From NCBI RefSeq assembly GCF_014925405.1, contig NZ_AQHJ01000030.1, positions 238,092 through 302,091 of the forward strand: a DNA stretch of 64,000 bases, in the 5' to 3' direction. Both the position numbers and the translations under genes were made by a program. This DNA comes from Pseudoalteromonas ulvae UL12. Its GTDB lineage: Bacteria > Pseudomonadota > Gammaproteobacteria > Enterobacterales > Alteromonadaceae. Below are positions 18,387 through 25,875 of this stretch, in pieces. The notes beneath the pieces are model-generated. The model searched no databases and had not been told where the DNA came from. It worked only from the letters and a program-made list of their open reading frames with translations. Every line of letters begins with the position of its first letter. The stretch's first letter is position 1.

Positions 18387-18414
18387 CGACTGCAAGTCAC
18401 GGCACTTGCAGTCG
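18387..18414 (-). other. Intercistronic hairpin between the spondin gene and the response regulator gene
   Basis: An 11-bp perfect stem, CGACTGCAAGT against ACTTGCAGTCG, with a 6-base loop. On the coding (minus) strand it is not followed by a T-run, so it looks more like an mRNA-stabilising or attenuating structure than a terminator. It could keep the abundant secreted products and the regulators at different levels. Confidence 0.6.
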
Positions 18415-18424
18415 TTTTCCTCGA

Positions 18425-19138
18425 TTATTGCATCCGAGTTATGGTGATCGCCATCAGAGGGTTGTCAAATTTATGATCTGAATTCAAAACAGATGAACTC
18501 AAACCGTCATCAATACCAACCACACCAGAGTGTAAGCGCACAAAGTCCCGATCTTCTCTTTCGCTGTTAAAGCCTTCGCCACCATCGGCTGGGCCTGGGA
18601 TGGTGCCTGCCATTTCTGAGTTAGTTTCAGTACCAGCATCATAGGCTACAGTTCGAAATGAGAGTAAATCGCCGACCGCTAACTGGGATACATCTATAGC
18701 ATTAAGACCGGAGAAACCATCATTCGTATTCACCATCATAGTGACTAAACTCAATTTTATATTTTCGAGCTGCGTGGTATCGAGCATTAGCTCGATCTGA
18801 TTACCCGGCATAAGTGGGGCTGAGTCACTCGCTGAAGCCAGTACGATATCTTGTGCAAGAAGTGCTGAGTTATCACCTGACTCTGCCATCGTTTCCAACG
18901 CCACAGAGGCGCTTTGACCTGTTTGCCAGAACTGACCTTCTTGATGCAGCGCTAATCCAATTGGTGATAGCGGCTGAGCATGGGTCAAGTTAGTAACCGA
19001 TACAGCAAAACTGTATGTCATTGCTGGAGGGGGAGGTGGTGGCGTCACTACTTCGACCATTTTAGGGTCATTATCACTACCACACCCATATAAACTGATC
19101 AGTAACACTGGTAAAGATAGCTTTTTGAACGTATTCAT
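18425..19138 (-). CDS. Spondin_N domain lipoprotein
   Basis: 237 residues. The lipoprotein signal ends in LYGC (about Cys19), followed by an acidic stretch and a six-proline linker, then a spondin_N-type domain (YSFAVSVTNLTHAQPLSPIG, NDGFSGLNAIDV, AYDAGTETNSE). Spondin_N is best known from animal extracellular matrix proteins; bacterial copies are exported proteins of poorly known function. The upstream gene encodes a second spondin_N protein with the same motifs (TNDGFVGLD, AYDAGTEANNE), so the pair probably arose by duplication. A regulator and a kinase follow. The lipobox, linker and domain suggest a surface or periplasmic anchored form. Confidence 0.88.
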   Translation of the reverse strand: MNTFKKLSLPVLLISLYGCGSDNDPKMVEVVTPPPPPPAMTYSFAVSVTNLTHAQPLSPIGLALHQEGQFWQTGQSASVALETMAESGDNSALLAQDIVLASASDSAPLMPGNQIELMLDTTQLENIKLSLVTMMVNTNDGFSGLNAIDVSQLAVGDLLSFRTVAYDAGTETNSEMAGTIPGPADGGEGFNSEREDRDFVRLHSGVVGIDDGLSSSVLNSDHKFDNPLMAITITRMQ

Positions 19139-19148
19139 TTTTAAGCTC

Positions 19149-19850
19149 CTATTTAACCGTCACGGTCACTTTTGCAACGGGGTTTAACCATCTGTGCACT
19201 GTGTTATTCAGGTCACTTTTACCGCCTTCCATATCATCGTCGCCTAAACTGCCGCGGTGAATATGAATAGTTTGATTTGTTTCACTGTTTGTAACGCCCG
19301 TACCATTCATACCTGCGCCCATTCCTGGAGCGGCTGGGATACCTGGAGTACCTGGTGCACCAGAGCCTTCAATAATCAACTCATTATTGGCTTCTGTGCC
19401 TGCATCATAAGCATTTAAATAGATATCGTAGCTGCCCGGCGTAGTTGGGATCATCCAACTATCAAGGCCCACAAAGCCGTCGTTGGTGGGAAGCATCATG
19501 GCCGTAATTGATAAATATTGATTGCCATCTGTAGTGTCAAGCATCGCCATGGTTGATTGTGCTGGTGCAAGTAAACCACTTGCCGGGTTTTCTACTTTGT
19601 TACCAGATACTGCGTCGATAATACCCGATAAGCCAGCAATGTTGCCGCCTTCTGCCATAGTTTGTAGCTCAGGTGATGCGGCCATTCCAGACATAAACAA
19701 GTGGCTGTCAGCATTGTGGGCTGCAATTAATATAGGTGTGAAATAGATGCCTTGTGTCAAATTGGTGATTTTGACATCCAGTGATGCCGCGTGAGCATGT
19801 TGACTACCTAAAGCAATTAAGCTCGCAGCGAATAATGTCGAGACCTTCAT
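19149..19850 (-). CDS. Spondin_N domain secreted protein
   Basis: 233 residues with a Sec signal peptide (cleavage after HAHAA). The domain repeats the motifs of its neighbour: VKITNLTQGIYFTPILIAAH, LPTNDGFVGLDSW and NAYDAGTEANNE. A glycine/proline-rich loop (GAPGTPGIPAAPGMGAGMNG) interrupts the C-terminal part. A histidine pair is present in IHIHRGSLGDDD. It is the first gene of a probable operon with the second spondin protein (10 bases apart), the response regulator and the kinase. AAGG precedes the start. Unlike its neighbour it has no lipobox, so it would be soluble in the periplasm or secreted. The biochemical role is unknown. Confidence 0.88.
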   Translation of the reverse strand: MKVSTLFAASLIALGSQHAHAASLDVKITNLTQGIYFTPILIAAHNADSHLFMSGMAASPELQTMAEGGNIAGLSGIIDAVSGNKVENPASGLLAPAQSTMAMLDTTDGNQYLSITAMMLPTNDGFVGLDSWMIPTTPGSYDIYLNAYDAGTEANNELIIEGSGAPGTPGIPAAPGMGAGMNGTGVTNSETNQTIHIHRGSLGDDDMEGGKSDLNNTVHRWLNPVAKVTVTVK

Positions 19851-19917
19851 GTTGTTTTCCTTTTAAGTGGGTGTGCAAAAAAGTATGCAAAACAACTATC
19901 AAGAAAGGCTCACGGAG

Positions 19918-19958
19918 TTATCACGTTTTTATCACAATTTAAGATAGATTTTATCACG
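19918..19958 (-). promoter_or_regulatory. Three helically phased direct repeats upstream of the spondin operon
   Basis: TTATCACG at 19918-19925, TTATCACA at 19929-19936 and TTATCACG at 19951-19958, with starts 11 and 22 bases apart, i.e. one and two helical turns. They lie 68-108 bases upstream of the spondin start at 19850. OmpR/PhoB-type regulators bind direct repeats with 11-base spacing, and such a regulator is encoded in the operon, so autoregulation is plausible. Confidence 0.6.
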
Positions 19959-19967
19959 AAGGAGAAA

Positions 19968-19996
19968 GCTTCAGTCTGATCAAGGCAGACCGAAGC
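19968..19996 (-). terminator. Terminator of the thioredoxin-like lipoprotein gene
   Basis: Read on the minus strand, GCTTCGGTCTG pairs with CAGACTGAAGC (one G-T pair) around a 7-base loop and is followed by TTTCT. It lies 18 bases after the stop at 20014 and insulates the spondin promoter. Confidence 0.7.
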
Positions 19997-20013
19997 GTGT
20001 TTAACGCACAAGA

Positions 20014-20511
20014 TCACCACACGAGATGGTCAATGGCATTAGGCATTTCACCAATAACCGTTTTAACGACCTGATTGGCTTCATCGAGCAGTATTAAGCG
20101 CGGGATCCCGGCATTGGCGACTTGATTATAATAGTGGCGGTCTTGATCGCTCACGAGAGGGAAATTCAATTGATAGTCTTGCTGAAATTTTTTCAGGTTT
20201 TCAACGTTTTCTTCACGGCCAATGCCGATAATTTGTAAATGCTTATCGCTTGCTAAAGGTGAGCTCATAATCTGACTCATTGTCCGCTGTGAGTCATGAC
20301 ACCAAGTGGCAAAATATACGATTAATTTGCGTTTTTCAATGGTGTTTAAATCGATATTCTCATCAGAAATACTGACAAAAGTACGCTGCTCGAATGAGTC
20401 TCCAGCGTTCACATAGGTCTGGTATTGAGGGTTATTGGCAGGGAGTGTGCTGGGAATTTGACTGCATGCTGTTAAGGTTAATCCTGCGAGTAATATCATC
20501 ATTAATTTCAT
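20014..20511 (-). CDS. Thioredoxin-like (TlpA/AhpC-type) lipoprotein with CXXS active site
   Basis: 165 residues from the ATG at 20511. The lipoprotein signal MKLMMILLAGLTLTAC places the lipidated cysteine at 16. The upstream open frame to 20592 would bury this signal, so the shorter start is preferred although its ribosome-binding site is weak. The fold follows thioredoxin: LIVYFATWCHDSQ, then GIGREENVENLKKFQQDYQLNFPLV and the cis-proline region AGIPRLILLD. The active-site position reads C71-H-D-S74, i.e. CXXS instead of CXXC. It therefore cannot form the usual intramolecular disulfide and may act as a monothiol isomerase, reductase or peroxidase. It is divergent from the DUF4870 gene. Confidence 0.82.
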   Translation of the reverse strand: MKLMMILLAGLTLTACSQIPSTLPANNPQYQTYVNAGDSFEQRTFVSISDENIDLNTIEKRKLIVYFATWCHDSQRTMSQIMSSPLASDKHLQIIGIGREENVENLKKFQQDYQLNFPLVSDQDRHYYNQVANAGIPRLILLDEANQVVKTVIGEMPNAIDHLVW

Positions 20512-20659
20512 TTCTGGCGTTCGCTTTTGGTTGTTATTATTGGATTTATCAAAGAGTACAGGGCTTTTGATGGGAGTGTCTAGTTGATTCATTTACTTGT
20601 GGACTCAATGTAAAAATTATCGCAATATCACCTCACTAAACCATTTAAAAGGAAGCAAT

Positions 20660-21043
20660 ATGGACCCGCAAGAACCCGAAGTGATCATTGTTCAAAAAGC
20701 AATTACCCGCTCAGAAATCAAAAATTGGAGCATGGCCTGTCACTTAAGTGCATTGGTTGGTTTTTTAATCCCCTTAGGTGCGTTGATTGGGCCGTTGGTA
20801 GTGTGGTTAATGAAGCGTGATGAAATGGTCGAAGTGGCAGAACAAGGACGCGATTCGCTCAATTTTCAACTAACGATGCTGATTGCTTATGTGGTGAGTT
20901 TTGTATTAGTGTTTATTGGCATTGGTCTGTTGTTGCTCCCTGTGGTTGGGCTTTTCTCACTGGTGATGATTATTATTGCCACAGTAAAAGCCAGCGAAGG
21001 AAAGCGTTTTATTTATCCGCTTAGCTTGCAGCTTATAAAATAA
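20660..21043 (+). CDS. DUF4870 membrane protein
   Basis: 127 residues from the ATG at 20660, which has AAAGGAAG about 5 bases upstream; a longer frame from 20597 lacks such a site. The DUF4870 pattern is clear: NWSMACHLSALVGFLIPLG, then PLVVWLMKRDE and RDSLNFQLTM, followed by two membrane helices. Function is unknown. It ends shortly before a terminator and the yqaA gene. Confidence 0.87.
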   Translation: MDPQEPEVIIVQKAITRSEIKNWSMACHLSALVGFLIPLGALIGPLVVWLMKRDEMVEVAEQGRDSLNFQLTMLIAYVVSFVLVFIGIGLLLLPVVGLFSLVMIIIATVKASEGKRFIYPLSLQLIK

Positions 21044-21065
21044 GTGTGCTTCATTTCAATGATAG

Positions 21066-21094
21066 AAAGCGAGTTTGATATACTCGCTTTTTTT
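21066..21094 (+). terminator. Terminator after the DUF4870 gene
   Basis: AAAGCGAGT pairs with ACTCGCTTT around TTGATAT and is followed by a T-run. The next gene on the same strand starts only about 15 bases later, so yqaA either depends on readthrough or has a promoter overlapping this hairpin. Confidence 0.82.
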
Positions 21095-21110
21095 ATGTAG
21101 ATAAGTGTCT

Positions 21111-21545
21111 ATGGCCTACCTTTCACTGTTTTTAACCGCATTTGTTGCCGCAACTATTTTGCCCAGCGCGTCAGAAGTACTGCTTACAGGCTTAGTGACA
21201 CAAGGTTATCACCTCTGGGGGCTTTTTTTCGCGGCCACAATAGGAAATGTATTAGGGAGTTGTGTTAACTGGTGGTTGGGGCGTGAGTTTTTACGTTTTA
21301 AAGACAAAAAGTGGTTTCCACTCGATAGTGAAACGCTTGAAAAGGCACAAACCCGCTTTAAACGCTATGGCACGTATAGTTTGTTATTGGCTTGGGTGCC
21401 AATTATTGGCGATCCGCTGACCATAGTCGCAGGGACCATGAAAGTACGATTTGATCTCTTTATTGTTTTAGTCACCATCGGAAAAGCCTGTCGCTATGCA
21501 GCGGTGATTGGCGCAGTGGTAGGGCTTGGGCAGTTATTTGCTTAG
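21111..21545 (+). CDS. yqaA: YqaA family (VTT/SNARE-associated, DedA-like) membrane protein
   Basis: About 144 residues from the ATG at 21111; a GTG at 21105 is an alternative and neither has a strong ribosome-binding site. It aligns well with E. coli YqaA: ATILPSASEVLL, TIGNVLGSCVNWWLGR, RFKRYGTYSLLLAWVPIIGDPLT and GKACRYAAV. The VTT fold has re-entrant loops and the family is linked to envelope homeostasis and lipid transport. It begins right after a terminator hairpin. The molecular function remains unproven. Confidence 0.9.
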   Translation: MAYLSLFLTAFVAATILPSASEVLLTGLVTQGYHLWGLFFAATIGNVLGSCVNWWLGREFLRFKDKKWFPLDSETLEKAQTRFKRYGTYSLLLAWVPIIGDPLTIVAGTMKVRFDLFIVLVTIGKACRYAAVIGAVVGLGQLFA

Positions 21546-21570
21546 TTAAAACTGCCCCGATAAACACTAA

Positions 21571-21927
21571 TTATTTCTGCCAAGAAAGAGTCAAGGACAC
21601 TGAATCTGCAAAGCGTAATGCATGAGGTTTATCGACTCTCACTTTCGCAAAGGTCACACTGCTGTGCTGGTGGCACAGTGCTAAAATCTCTGCGACCAGC
21701 TTTTCGAGTAATAAAAAATGACCGTGCTCTACTAACTCAATGACCGCTTTTGTGACGACTTTGTAATTGAGCGCTTGGTCTACTTCGTCGAGTTCGCAGG
21801 CGGTATCTGCCGGATAGTGGATTTCAATGTTAATCACTACATCTTGCTTTTTTTCCATCTCCTCAGGGTTAAAGCCAATAAACGTGCGCAGACGCAAATT
21901 TGTAATATTAATAATGGCGTTTTGCAT
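21571..21927 (-). CDS. folX: Dihydroneopterin triphosphate 2'-epimerase
   Basis: 118 residues that align along nearly their whole length with E. coli FolX (NLRLRTFIGF, QDVVINIEIHYPAD, ALNYKVVTKAVI, LLLEKLVAEIL, ADSVSLTLSWQK). FolX epimerises 7,8-dihydroneopterin triphosphate to dihydromonapterin triphosphate, and belongs to the FolB tunnelling fold. It is the last gene of a folM-folE-folX operon, 8 bases after folE. Together these genes supply tetrahydromonapterin, the cofactor of phenylalanine hydroxylase in gammaproteobacteria. The strong tail match to FolX favours it over FolB aldolase. Confidence 0.93.
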   Translation of the reverse strand: MQNAIINITNLRLRTFIGFNPEEMEKKQDVVINIEIHYPADTACELDEVDQALNYKVVTKAVIELVEHGHFLLLEKLVAEILALCHQHSSVTFAKVRVDKPHALRFADSVSLTLSWQK

Positions 21928-21935
21928 ACGAACCC

Positions 21936-22490
21936 TTAGTTTTTCAGCAATTGTAGAAACTCATTGCGTGTTTTGGGATCTTGTCTAAAGTTACCCAGCA
22001 TCACAGAAGTACGCATACTTGAGTTTTGTTTTTCAACACCGCGCATCATCATGCACATGTGTTTGGCTTCAACAATCACGCCGACCCCTTTAGCGCCGGT
22101 GACTTCTTCGACTGCTTTAGCAATTTGATGGGTTAATTGCTCTTGAATTTGAAAGCGGCGAGCGTACATATCAACAATACGGGCAAACTTCGATAAGCCA
22201 AGTACTTTACCATTTGGAATGTACGCAATATGGCAGCGGCCAACAAACGGTAATAAGTGATGCTCACACATCGAATATAACTCGATATCTTGAATGAGTA
22301 CCATGTCATCTGCATCAGATGTAAACACTGCGTTATTAGTGATTTCGTTAAGCGTTTCTTTATAGCCCTTGGTTAAATATTCCATGGCTTTAGCTGCGCG
22401 TTTGGGCGTATCTAACAAGCCTTCTCGATTGGCGTCTTCTCCAACACTTTCAATGATTTGCTTGTAACTTTTCTTTAGTTCGTCGTGCAT
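21936..22490 (-). CDS. folE: GTP cyclohydrolase I
   Basis: 184 residues, typical of FolE-I. The zinc ligands are visible in [11 protein letters not shown] (Cys and His) and [11 protein letters not shown] (Cys), and the active-site segment [20 protein letters not shown] is intact. The enzyme converts GTP to 7,8-dihydroneopterin triphosphate, the first step of folate and monapterin synthesis. It lies 18 bases after folM and 8 before folX on the same strand. Linkage with folX and folM suggests that this copy serves tetrahydromonapterin rather than being the only folate enzyme (inference). Confidence 0.96.
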   Translation of the reverse strand: MHDELKKSYKQIIESVGEDANREGLLDTPKRAAKAMEYLTKGYKETLNEITNNAVFTSDADDMVLIQDIELYSMCEHHLLPFVGRCHIAYIPNGKVLGLSKFARIVDMYARRFQIQEQLTHQIAKAVEEVTGAKGVGVIVEAKHMCMMMRGVEKQNSSMRTSVMLGNFRQDPKTRNEFLQLLKN

Positions 22491-22508
22491 AATAGACTCG
22501 TTATTCGG

Positions 22509-23219
22509 TTATTTAAGATGGCGGCCGCCATCGACAGGTAATGTTCGGCCTGTGATGTAATGGCTATTGAGTAATAAGGCCACGGTATTGACGATTTCTT
22601 GGCTGCCAGGTTCGAGGCCTAAAATCGACTTTTTTAAGGTTTTTTCTCGGTACTGCGCACTATCGTGTTCATTAAAAATAATTAATGAAGGTGCAATTGA
22701 GTTCACTTTCACTTTTGGCGCTAATTGAGCGGCAAATGATTTGGTTAAGTTATCCAGTGCCGCTTTACTTGCAGCATAAGCAATGTGCTTTGGGCTACCT
22801 TTTTCAACAACGTAATCAGTTAAGTGAATGATGTCACTGTGTTCACTCGCGGTATTTTGTAATAACTCGGCGCAGGCTAAGTTGATTAAGTACGGCACTT
22901 TAGCGTGAATACGCATCATATTATCAAAAAGTTGCGCGAAGTCAGGATTGTTGCCTTCGCAATCCCAACTCGATGCATTGTGAATAATGGCTCTCAGTGA
23001 TGAAGTGGTGCGTTTTAATTGGGTGATAAAGTCAGCAATGGCTTCATCTGAAGTAAAATCCGCTTCAATACACTTGACCCCTGCAGCTTCAAGTTCATCG
23101 ATGCTGTTGTGCCTGGTGCGGTAGGTCACAATTAATGGTTGTTTGTTAGCCAGTAGCGATTTTGCTAGGGCTAAACCAATGCGCTGGCCCGCCCCTGTAA
23201 TTAAAATTGGTGATTGCAT
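22509..23219 (-). CDS. folM: Dihydromonapterin reductase (short-chain dehydrogenase)
   Basis: 236 residues with the SDR fingerprint: cofactor motif TGAGQRIGLALA at the N-terminus and catalytic YAASK (Tyr and Lys). VNSIAPSLIIFN and TGRTLPVDGGRHLK match FolM. FolM reduces dihydromonapterin to tetrahydromonapterin with NADPH. It is the first gene of the operon with folE and folX. No nearby phenylalanine hydroxylase gene was seen in the window. The SDR family is certain; the FolM assignment rests on motifs and gene context. Confidence 0.92.
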   Translation of the reverse strand: MQSPILITGAGQRIGLALAKSLLANKQPLIVTYRTRHNSIDELEAAGVKCIEADFTSDEAIADFITQLKRTTSSLRAIIHNASSWDCEGNNPDFAQLFDNMMRIHAKVPYLINLACAELLQNTASEHSDIIHLTDYVVEKGSPKHIAYAASKAALDNLTKSFAAQLAPKVKVNSIAPSLIIFNEHDSAQYREKTLKKSILGLEPGSQEIVNTVALLLNSHYITGRTLPVDGGRHLK

Positions 23220-23341
23220 TTATGAATAATAATTTTTCTATCTATCTGATTACTATAAACCAAAACGACTCATTAGTTTATTAGCTGATTTAATAAAGAT
23301 ACGCCTGCAAGGTGTGTTTCGATCAATGCGTGGGTATTTCT

Positions 23342-23368
23342 TTGATGAGGTTGATGAGGTTGATGATG
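23342..23368. repeat. Short tandem repeat, nine-base unit
   Basis: TTGATGAGG occurs twice in tandem (23342-23359) and a third copy, TTGATGATG, follows. It lies between the divergent folM and TauE/SafE genes, about 70-95 bases before the transporter start. It could vary in copy number by slippage. Confidence 0.6.
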
Positions 23369-23435
23369 CGATGTGAAATAAATGATGTAATTTTGTTAGT
23401 TTATTCCGCATAATGACAACGGTGTCTTTTCTCTG

Positions 23436-24338
23436 GTGGTTAAGATTTTTGTGTTAAAAGTATTTAATCAAAAGCTGAATGCTAAGATGATTCCCCTGAC
23501 GTTTACCTTACTGGTGTATGGCGGTTGGTTGTTATCGCAAGGGCCGTCAGCGGCGTTCGCTAATTTCCTTGCGCAAATCAGTGTAGCTTTAACTATGTTA
23601 GTGGGCTCTTTTGTCGCAGGTGGCACAGCATTAGGTGGTGGAGCGGTTGCGTTTCCTGTGATGACCAAGCTCCTTGCTATTGAGCCTGCAACAGCAAAAG
23701 TTTTTTCGCTAGCAATCCAGAGCTTTGGTATGACAGCTGCTGCATTAACCATTATTTTTTGCAGTATTCGCTATTATTCTGATGTTGTATGGCGAGCGTT
23801 GTTAGGTGCCGTGCCCGGTGTATTAATTGGTTTAATGTTTATTGCTGAGCATTTACCACGCTTAACAACAAAAACGGTGTTTAGTCTGTTTTTGTTGTTG
23901 TTTGCATTAACGTTACTACGATTACACTTCACTCATAAAGGTTATAAAGAATCCTCACAGCTGGTTAAGCCTTATCTAATTACTGTGGTTGGCTTTTTTG
24001 GTGGGATCGCAAGTGGCTTAGTGGGATCTGGGGCAGATATTATGGTCTTTGCTTTAATGGTCTTATTTTATAAAAAAGAACTCAAAGCTGCGACTGCAAC
24101 GTCAGTGCTCATTATGGCGGTGACTTCTATTATCGGTTCGGTATGTAATGCCTTTTACCTTGATAGCATCACACCTGAAGTAACTGCGTATTTACTTGCG
24201 GCGATACCTGTTGTTGTCGTTGGCGCCCCGCTGGGCGCTTATGTGTGTGCACGTGTTAAGTCTGGGACTTTGCTGAGCTTTTTGTTGTTACTCATTGTGC
24301 TTGAGGTTGGATTTACTGCGCTTGAATGGATTAAATGA
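23436..24338 (+). CDS. TauE/SafE family membrane transporter
   Basis: Up to 300 residues with about eight membrane helices in two repeats. The family features VGSFVAGGTALGGGAVAFPVMTKLL (first repeat) and GGIASGLVGSGADIMVFALMVLFY (second repeat) are both visible. TauE/SafE proteins export sulfite, sulfoacetate or related small organic anions. The start is uncertain: a GTG at 23436 opens the frame, another GTG lies at 23451 and an ATG at 23487 begins MIPLTFTLLVYGGW, just before the first helix. No strong ribosome-binding site decides among them. It is divergent from folM, with a short tandem repeat in between. Confidence 0.86.
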   Translation: MVKIFVLKVFNQKLNAKMIPLTFTLLVYGGWLLSQGPSAAFANFLAQISVALTMLVGSFVAGGTALGGGAVAFPVMTKLLAIEPATAKVFSLAIQSFGMTAAALTIIFCSIRYYSDVVWRALLGAVPGVLIGLMFIAEHLPRLTTKTVFSLFLLLFALTLLRLHFTHKGYKESSQLVKPYLITVVGFFGGIASGLVGSGADIMVFALMVLFYKKELKAATATSVLIMAVTSIIGSVCNAFYLDSITPEVTAYLLAAIPVVVVGAPLGAYVCARVKSGTLLSFLLLLIVLEVGFTALEWIK

Positions 24339-24380
24339 CTTATTTTTTAAAGTCATAAACAGAAAAATCAGGTTGTCAGT

Positions 24381-24569
24381 TCAGCGTAAATGACTGAGCT
24401 GACAATCAAATAAAATATCGTTATCAAGACCTTGAAGGCCAAGACACTCACATTGAGATTCAAATTCATCTAAATTAGCTTGAGCCCACATAATGTCAGA
24501 TTTGATGATATCTTCACGGCCAAAGCTTTGTGCTCTTTGTAATGCCAGTACTTCAATCAAGGTAGTCAT
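24381..24569 (-). CDS. Small acidic protein, unknown function
   Basis: 62 residues, acidic, with two closely spaced cysteines (QCECLGLQGLDND) and a third near the end. AGGA sits 6 bases before the ATG. I recognise no family. It lies between the convergent transporter gene and the diguanylate cyclase gene on its own strand. The last codons overlap a hairpin (24373-24405), which on the opposite strand may help end the transporter transcript. Confidence 0.58.
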   Translation of the reverse strand: MTTLIEVLALQRAQSFGREDIIKSDIMWAQANLDEFESQCECLGLQGLDNDILFDCQLSHLR

Positions 24570-24651
24570 AACGGTTCCTGTAAAGTTGAAACTATCTTGT
24601 TATACAGTGCTCAAAAAACAAGCGATCACTGTTGTTAAAATATAAACCGAA

Positions 24652-25728
24652 TTAATGTGTCGCATTGGCGCGATAAAACGCAATGCGATTGCGTCCTTGT
24701 TGCTTGGCAATATAAACAGCACGATCAGCTTGTTCGATTAAATCGGCTGGGCTACCAGTTAAATATTCGGCAATACCAAATGATGCGCTAATCTTTCGCA
24801 GGTTTTTGCCTGTTTTACTGTCTTTTACCGCGAGTCGTTCGATGGCCACTCGAATGGATTCGACAAATGCTTCACAACTTTTTGAATCGCTATTTTGACT
24901 AATAATACAAAACTCTTCGCCGCCAAACCGATAAACCGTATTGAGTAGGTTGCACTTGTCTTTGAGCATTTTAGCGACAATTTTCAGCACCTGATCGCCT
25001 TTTTGGTGGCCAAAGTCATCGTTGAATTTTTTAAAGTGATCAATATCTACAAAGGTTAAAAATAACTGGCTTTGTTTGTTTTTACTTTGGCAGAGTGCGT
25101 CAATATCTTCATCAAATGAGCCACGATTTAATAAGCCCGTCAATGCATCGTGGTTGGCATCTTGTTTCGTTTTTTGCAATTCGAGACGCAGGCGAGAAAT
25201 CTCTTTGTGAGCAATATCGAGTTTGGTTTGAAATAACGACGCAGTTTGTTGCATTGCTTTTGATTCTTCACTAAGTTTGCCGACTAAGTCAAGAATGGCA
25301 TCAGTTGAAACAACGCCGGTTTGCATACTCGTTAAACTAGTATTGCACTCATTGAGCGCGTGAGAAAATTCCTTAGTGTGATCTAAGGTGTCGATAATAT
25401 CGGCATTCATATTTAGCACTAGATTATCAACTTCGAGGGCGACTTCATCGTACAGCTCAAGATCTTTGTCGGATAAAAATTCCTCAAAAAGCTCCCGAGA
25501 TAATGCCGGAGGGCACGTGCCGAAAGTTTTTAATGCTTCGTTGAGCTTGTCGTTTAAGTTAGGGTGTTTACCCGACACGTAGGTGTACCACAATGCATAA
25601 TTAGCCGGTGTGACTGCGATGTTGTATTTGACCATGAGTGGCACGGCTTTACGGAGGCATTCCGCAGAATGGTTGACAGTACTGTGTTGTTGCTTATTCA
25701 AATCCCAAGTCGAATTGTTTGTTAACAT
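24652..25728 (-). CDS. GGDEF-domain diguanylate cyclase
   Basis: 358 residues. The N-terminal half (about 1-190) is a cytoplasmic helical sensor with no membrane segment, ending in a coiled coil (about 150-190). The GGDEF domain (about 190-350) opens with ANHDALTGLLNRGSFDEDI and has the active site GGEEF at 269-273. Two molecules of GTP are joined to make cyclic di-GMP. The RXXD inhibitory site normally a few residues before GGEEF is missing (the stretch reads NLLNTVYRF), so feedback inhibition is unlikely. A CsgD-type regulator of the family known to respond to c-di-GMP is encoded 31 kb away at 56557. Confidence 0.92.
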   Translation of the reverse strand: MLTNNSTWDLNKQQHSTVNHSAECLRKAVPLMVKYNIAVTPANYALWYTYVSGKHPNLNDKLNEALKTFGTCPPALSRELFEEFLSDKDLELYDEVALEVDNLVLNMNADIIDTLDHTKEFSHALNECNTSLTSMQTGVVSTDAILDLVGKLSEESKAMQQTASLFQTKLDIAHKEISRLRLELQKTKQDANHDALTGLLNRGSFDEDIDALCQSKNKQSQLFLTFVDIDHFKKFNDDFGHQKGDQVLKIVAKMLKDKCNLLNTVYRFGGEEFCIISQNSDSKSCEAFVESIRVAIERLAVKDSKTGKNLRKISASFGIAEYLTGSPADLIEQADRAVYIAKQQGRNRIAFYRANATH

Positions 25729-25823
25729 GACGCGTTATCCTTCTTACAATCAATCCTTACAGCTAGTGAGTGTAGTTGAGCCCAGATTAATGTGAGAAAT
25801 ATTTCCCTTATTTTTAACCAAAA

Positions 25824-25854
25824 AAAAGCTTGATAGTACTGCTATCAAGCTTTT
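25824..25854. terminator. Terminator after nadE
   Basis: AAAAGCTTGATAG pairs perfectly with CTATCAAGCTTTT around TACTG. On the minus strand it lies about 22 bases after the nadE stop at 25876 and is flanked by T-rich sequence. Confidence 0.85.
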
Positions 25855-25875
25855 AAAAAAGAAGAGCAAAACAGG

